DNA of 64,000 nt. Origin: a bacterium. Its GTDB lineage: Bacteria > Pseudomonadota > Alphaproteobacteria > Micavibrionales > UBA2020. The notes beneath the pieces are model-generated. The model did no database searches, was not told the DNA's origin, and saw only the letters and a list, made by a program, of their open reading frames with translations. Numbering within the stretch: position 1 is the first letter of the stretch; the number at the start of each line of letters is the position of its first letter. This document shows positions 62,496 to 64,000 of the stretch, piece after piece. The stretch covers positions 434,001 to 498,000 of the forward strand of contig JAQSDV010000002.1 of NCBI GenBank assembly GCA_029945425.1, in the 5' to 3' direction. The translations under genes and the position numbers were made by a program.

Positions 62496-63275
62496 AGGCT
62501 TCTTTGTCTCGCGCATTTTATAAAACTGGTCCGACCAGAGGTTTTTGTACTGTACGCGCAGATAGTTGCGCTTGGCCGACCAGTCTTCGACAGGTGCCGG
62601 CGTGTAATTCGCGTCTGCCTTACCCTTGTCCCCGCTGCGGCAGAGGATCAAATTAACCGGACGTGCGCTGTTGCCGGCTTCCGTTTCGATCGCGTCAAAC
62701 GCCGCAAGATCGTATTCTTCCTTGGTGAGAATTCTAAAAGCGTAACGCAGCGCTTCATAACGCGGGATGATATCCGACATCACTGTAACGCCGACGGAAG
62801 GATCGTCGCAACGCTCCGCATCCGCGAGCGCGACGATCTCATAGTTCATCAGGGCCTTCAGCGCCGTGCTGCCTGCCTTGTTATATTCCGGCATCTTGCC
62901 GAGCGCCGTTGCGGTCTGTGCCTGGCGCTGCTGAAGGTCAGAGAGGAAAAGATAATAGAAAATGTTGAACTTGGTTTTGTCGGCAAGGCCGAAGGTATTG
63001 TCGATGAGCCATTGCACAGCGACGCTGCTTTCGTTCGGGCCGCCGTTTTGCAGGCCGTATTCCAGCGTTTTGCGCACTTCGTCACTGCCGCCTTTTTCCG
63101 CAGCGGCATTCAGCGCCAGATAGAAAAGGTCGCTGCGCAACCCGTTGATCTGCGCGATGCCGACAAGCGGATCGGGCTTGGGCGCTTCAGCCGTCTTGGC
63201 ATCGGTTTTCTGCGCCAGCGCCTGAGGCGCGGCGAGGCTGATCATCACGAAAGCCAGAGCGAAAATACGGATCAT
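62493..63275 (-). CDS. Secreted hypothetical protein, paralogue of 59214..60035
   Basis: The 260-residue protein has a signal peptide (MIRIFALAFVMISLAAPQALA) and a helical body. In its centre ALADAERCDDPSVG ... IPRYEALRYAFRIL and LILCRSGDKG align with the secreted protein encoded beside eno. The N-terminal part has an ankyrin-like look (IAQINGLRSDLFYLALNAAAEKG) but no clear repeat. Function is unknown. It lies between tpiA and secG, a position not occupied in the usual tpiA-secG block. Confidence 0.7.
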   Translation of the reverse strand: MIRIFALAFVMISLAAPQALAQKTDAKTAEAPKPDPLVGIAQINGLRSDLFYLALNAAAEKGGSDEVRKTLEYGLQNGGPNESSVAVQWLIDNTFGLADKTKFNIFYYLFLSDLQQRQAQTATALGKMPEYNKAGSTALKALMNYEIVALADAERCDDPSVGVTVMSDIIPRYEALRYAFRILTKEEYDLAAFDAIETEAGNSARPVNLILCRSGDKGKADANYTPAPVEDWSAKRNYLRVQYKNLWSDQFYKMRETKKP

Positions 63276-63351
63276 TGTCCCATCCTTTGTTGAGCAATCT
63301 TATTGGACAAGGCCTTGGTTTTCAAGGCAATGTCTTGGCGGCTGTATTATG

Positions 63352-64000
63352 TCAGGCCGCGTTGGCGATTGCCAAAAACTCGTCTGCCTTAAGGCTTGCG
63401 CCGCCCACCAGCACGCCATCGACATTCGGCAGATGCAGGATTTCCGCAGCATTGCTGCCTTTAACCGACCCGCCATAAAGAATTTGTGCCTTTACGACCG
63501 ATTTTTCACGGATAAGAGCATGAATGCCTTTGATATCGTCCGAAGACGCAACTTTGCCCGTGCCGATTGCCCAAACAGGCTCATAGGCGATAACGGTGTT
63601 ATCCACTGTCGCGCAATCAGGCACCGACGCGGCAAGCTGTTCGGAAACGACGTCATTCGCGCGTCCTGCCGTCCGCTCGGCATCGGTTTCGCCGATACAA
63701 ATGATGGCGATTAGCCCTGCTTCATGCGCGGCTTTCGCCTTCGCGGCAACCTCCGCACTTGTTTCCTTATGATACTGGCGGCGTTCGGAATGGCCGACGA
63801 TCACATGCGTGCAGCCGAGATCTTTGAGCATCTGCGCCGAGATGTTGCCCGTGAATGCGCCAGAGGCCTGCGCATGGCAATCCTGCCCGCCGATTTTCAG
63901 CGCGGAATCCTTGGTCCACCAGTTCAACGCGTTGATAAGGGTTGCGGGTGGACATAATACCATATTAAAAGCCGCAGATTTTGCCGCCATGAGCGCATCG
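63352..64000 (-). CDS. tpiA: Triosephosphate isomerase, C-terminal part (5' end outside window)
   Basis: The visible 216 or so residues cover most of the TIM barrel. Motifs are HVIVGHSERRQYHKET with the electrophilic His, the catalytic Glu in AYEPVWAIGTGK with its flexible loop, LYGGSVKGSNAAEIL and DGVLVGGASLK. The frame is open to the right edge; the missing N-terminus is about 35-40 residues. It is first in the minus-strand run towards secG and pyrG. Confidence 0.96.
   Translation of the reverse strand, partial: DALMAAKSAAFNMVLCPPATLINALNWWTKDSALKIGGQDCHAQASGAFTGNISAQMLKDLGCTHVIVGHSERRQYHKETSAEVAAKAKAAHEAGLIAIICIGETDAERTAGRANDVVSEQLAASVPDCATVDNTVIAYEPVWAIGTGKVASSDDIKGIHALIREKSVVKAQILYGGSVKGSNAAEILHLPNVDGVLVGGASLKADEFLAIANAA

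Overview
The window is a densely packed chromosomal segment of an alphaproteobacterium, moderately GC-rich by eye. It begins inside a photolyase gene and ends inside tpiA. The assignment rests on conserved gene blocks: ppdK next to glyS-glyQ; pdhA-pdhB(lipoyl)-pdhC-lpdA followed by lipA, a Coq10/RatA-like gene, pncC, pgpA and a fused ispDF; ntrB-ntrC-ntrY-ntrX-trkA-dat-hfq-hflX; and kdsA, eno, pyrG, secG, tpiA. An order or genus cannot be fixed from this sequence alone; Rhodospirillales- or Micavibrio-like lineages fit. I see no IS element, prophage, CRISPR array, integrase or rRNA. There is one tRNA (Pro, anticodon CGG).

Layout. 1-3.9 kb: photolyase end, ygfZ, two unknown genes and a DUF599 membrane protein. 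3.9-9.6 kb: ppdK, glyS and glyQ on the minus strand. 9.7-21.4 kb is an accessory-like stretch: a chagasin-type protease inhibitor, DUF4112, two divergent hybrid histidine kinases, a BLUF blue-light sensor, a tRNA1(Val) methyltransferase homologue, a duplicated DUF2007 protein, polyprenyl diphosphate synthase, tRNA-Pro, DUF202, an acetyltransferase, a palindromic repeat element, an atypical PP2C phosphatase and a membrane protein. 21.6-32.1 kb: pyruvate dehydrogenase complex with lipoate synthase, then pncC, pgpA and ispDF. 32.2-43.0 kb: a long plus-strand gene train for nitrogen control (NtrBC, NtrYX), potassium uptake control, a D-amino-acid transaminase homologue, a HAD phosphatase, Hfq and HflX. 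43.0-57.1 kb: inositol monophosphatase family, MazG, three acetyltransferases (one of them in the next operon), a nicotianamine-synthase-like gene followed by dapE, an aldo/keto reductase, secreted unknowns, an OmpR-type two-component pair, rhodanese, FtsB, KdsA and an exonuclease. 57.1-64 kb: enolase, CTP synthase, SecG, triosephosphate isomerase and two related secreted proteins.

The most interesting item is the minus-strand unit at about 47.2-50.0 kb. A nicotianamine-synthase-family gene, a candidate metallophore enzyme, heads an overlapping three-gene run. Its likely promoter has a good Fur-box match over the -35 element, followed by a leader of about 160 nt with a perfect 10-bp hairpin. 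Other noteworthy items are diverged secreted paralogues on either side of pyrG-secG, a histidine kinase with five 11-residue repeats between membrane and kinase domain, an alternating ACCCGT/ACGGGT array before the DUF599 gene, and a minus-strand terminator lying inside the end of hflX.

Genes are often coupled by 4-nt ATGA, GTGA or TTGA overlaps. Five convergent gene pairs share a palindromic TTAA or CTAG as both stop codons. All functions are inferred by reading motifs; no database search was run.
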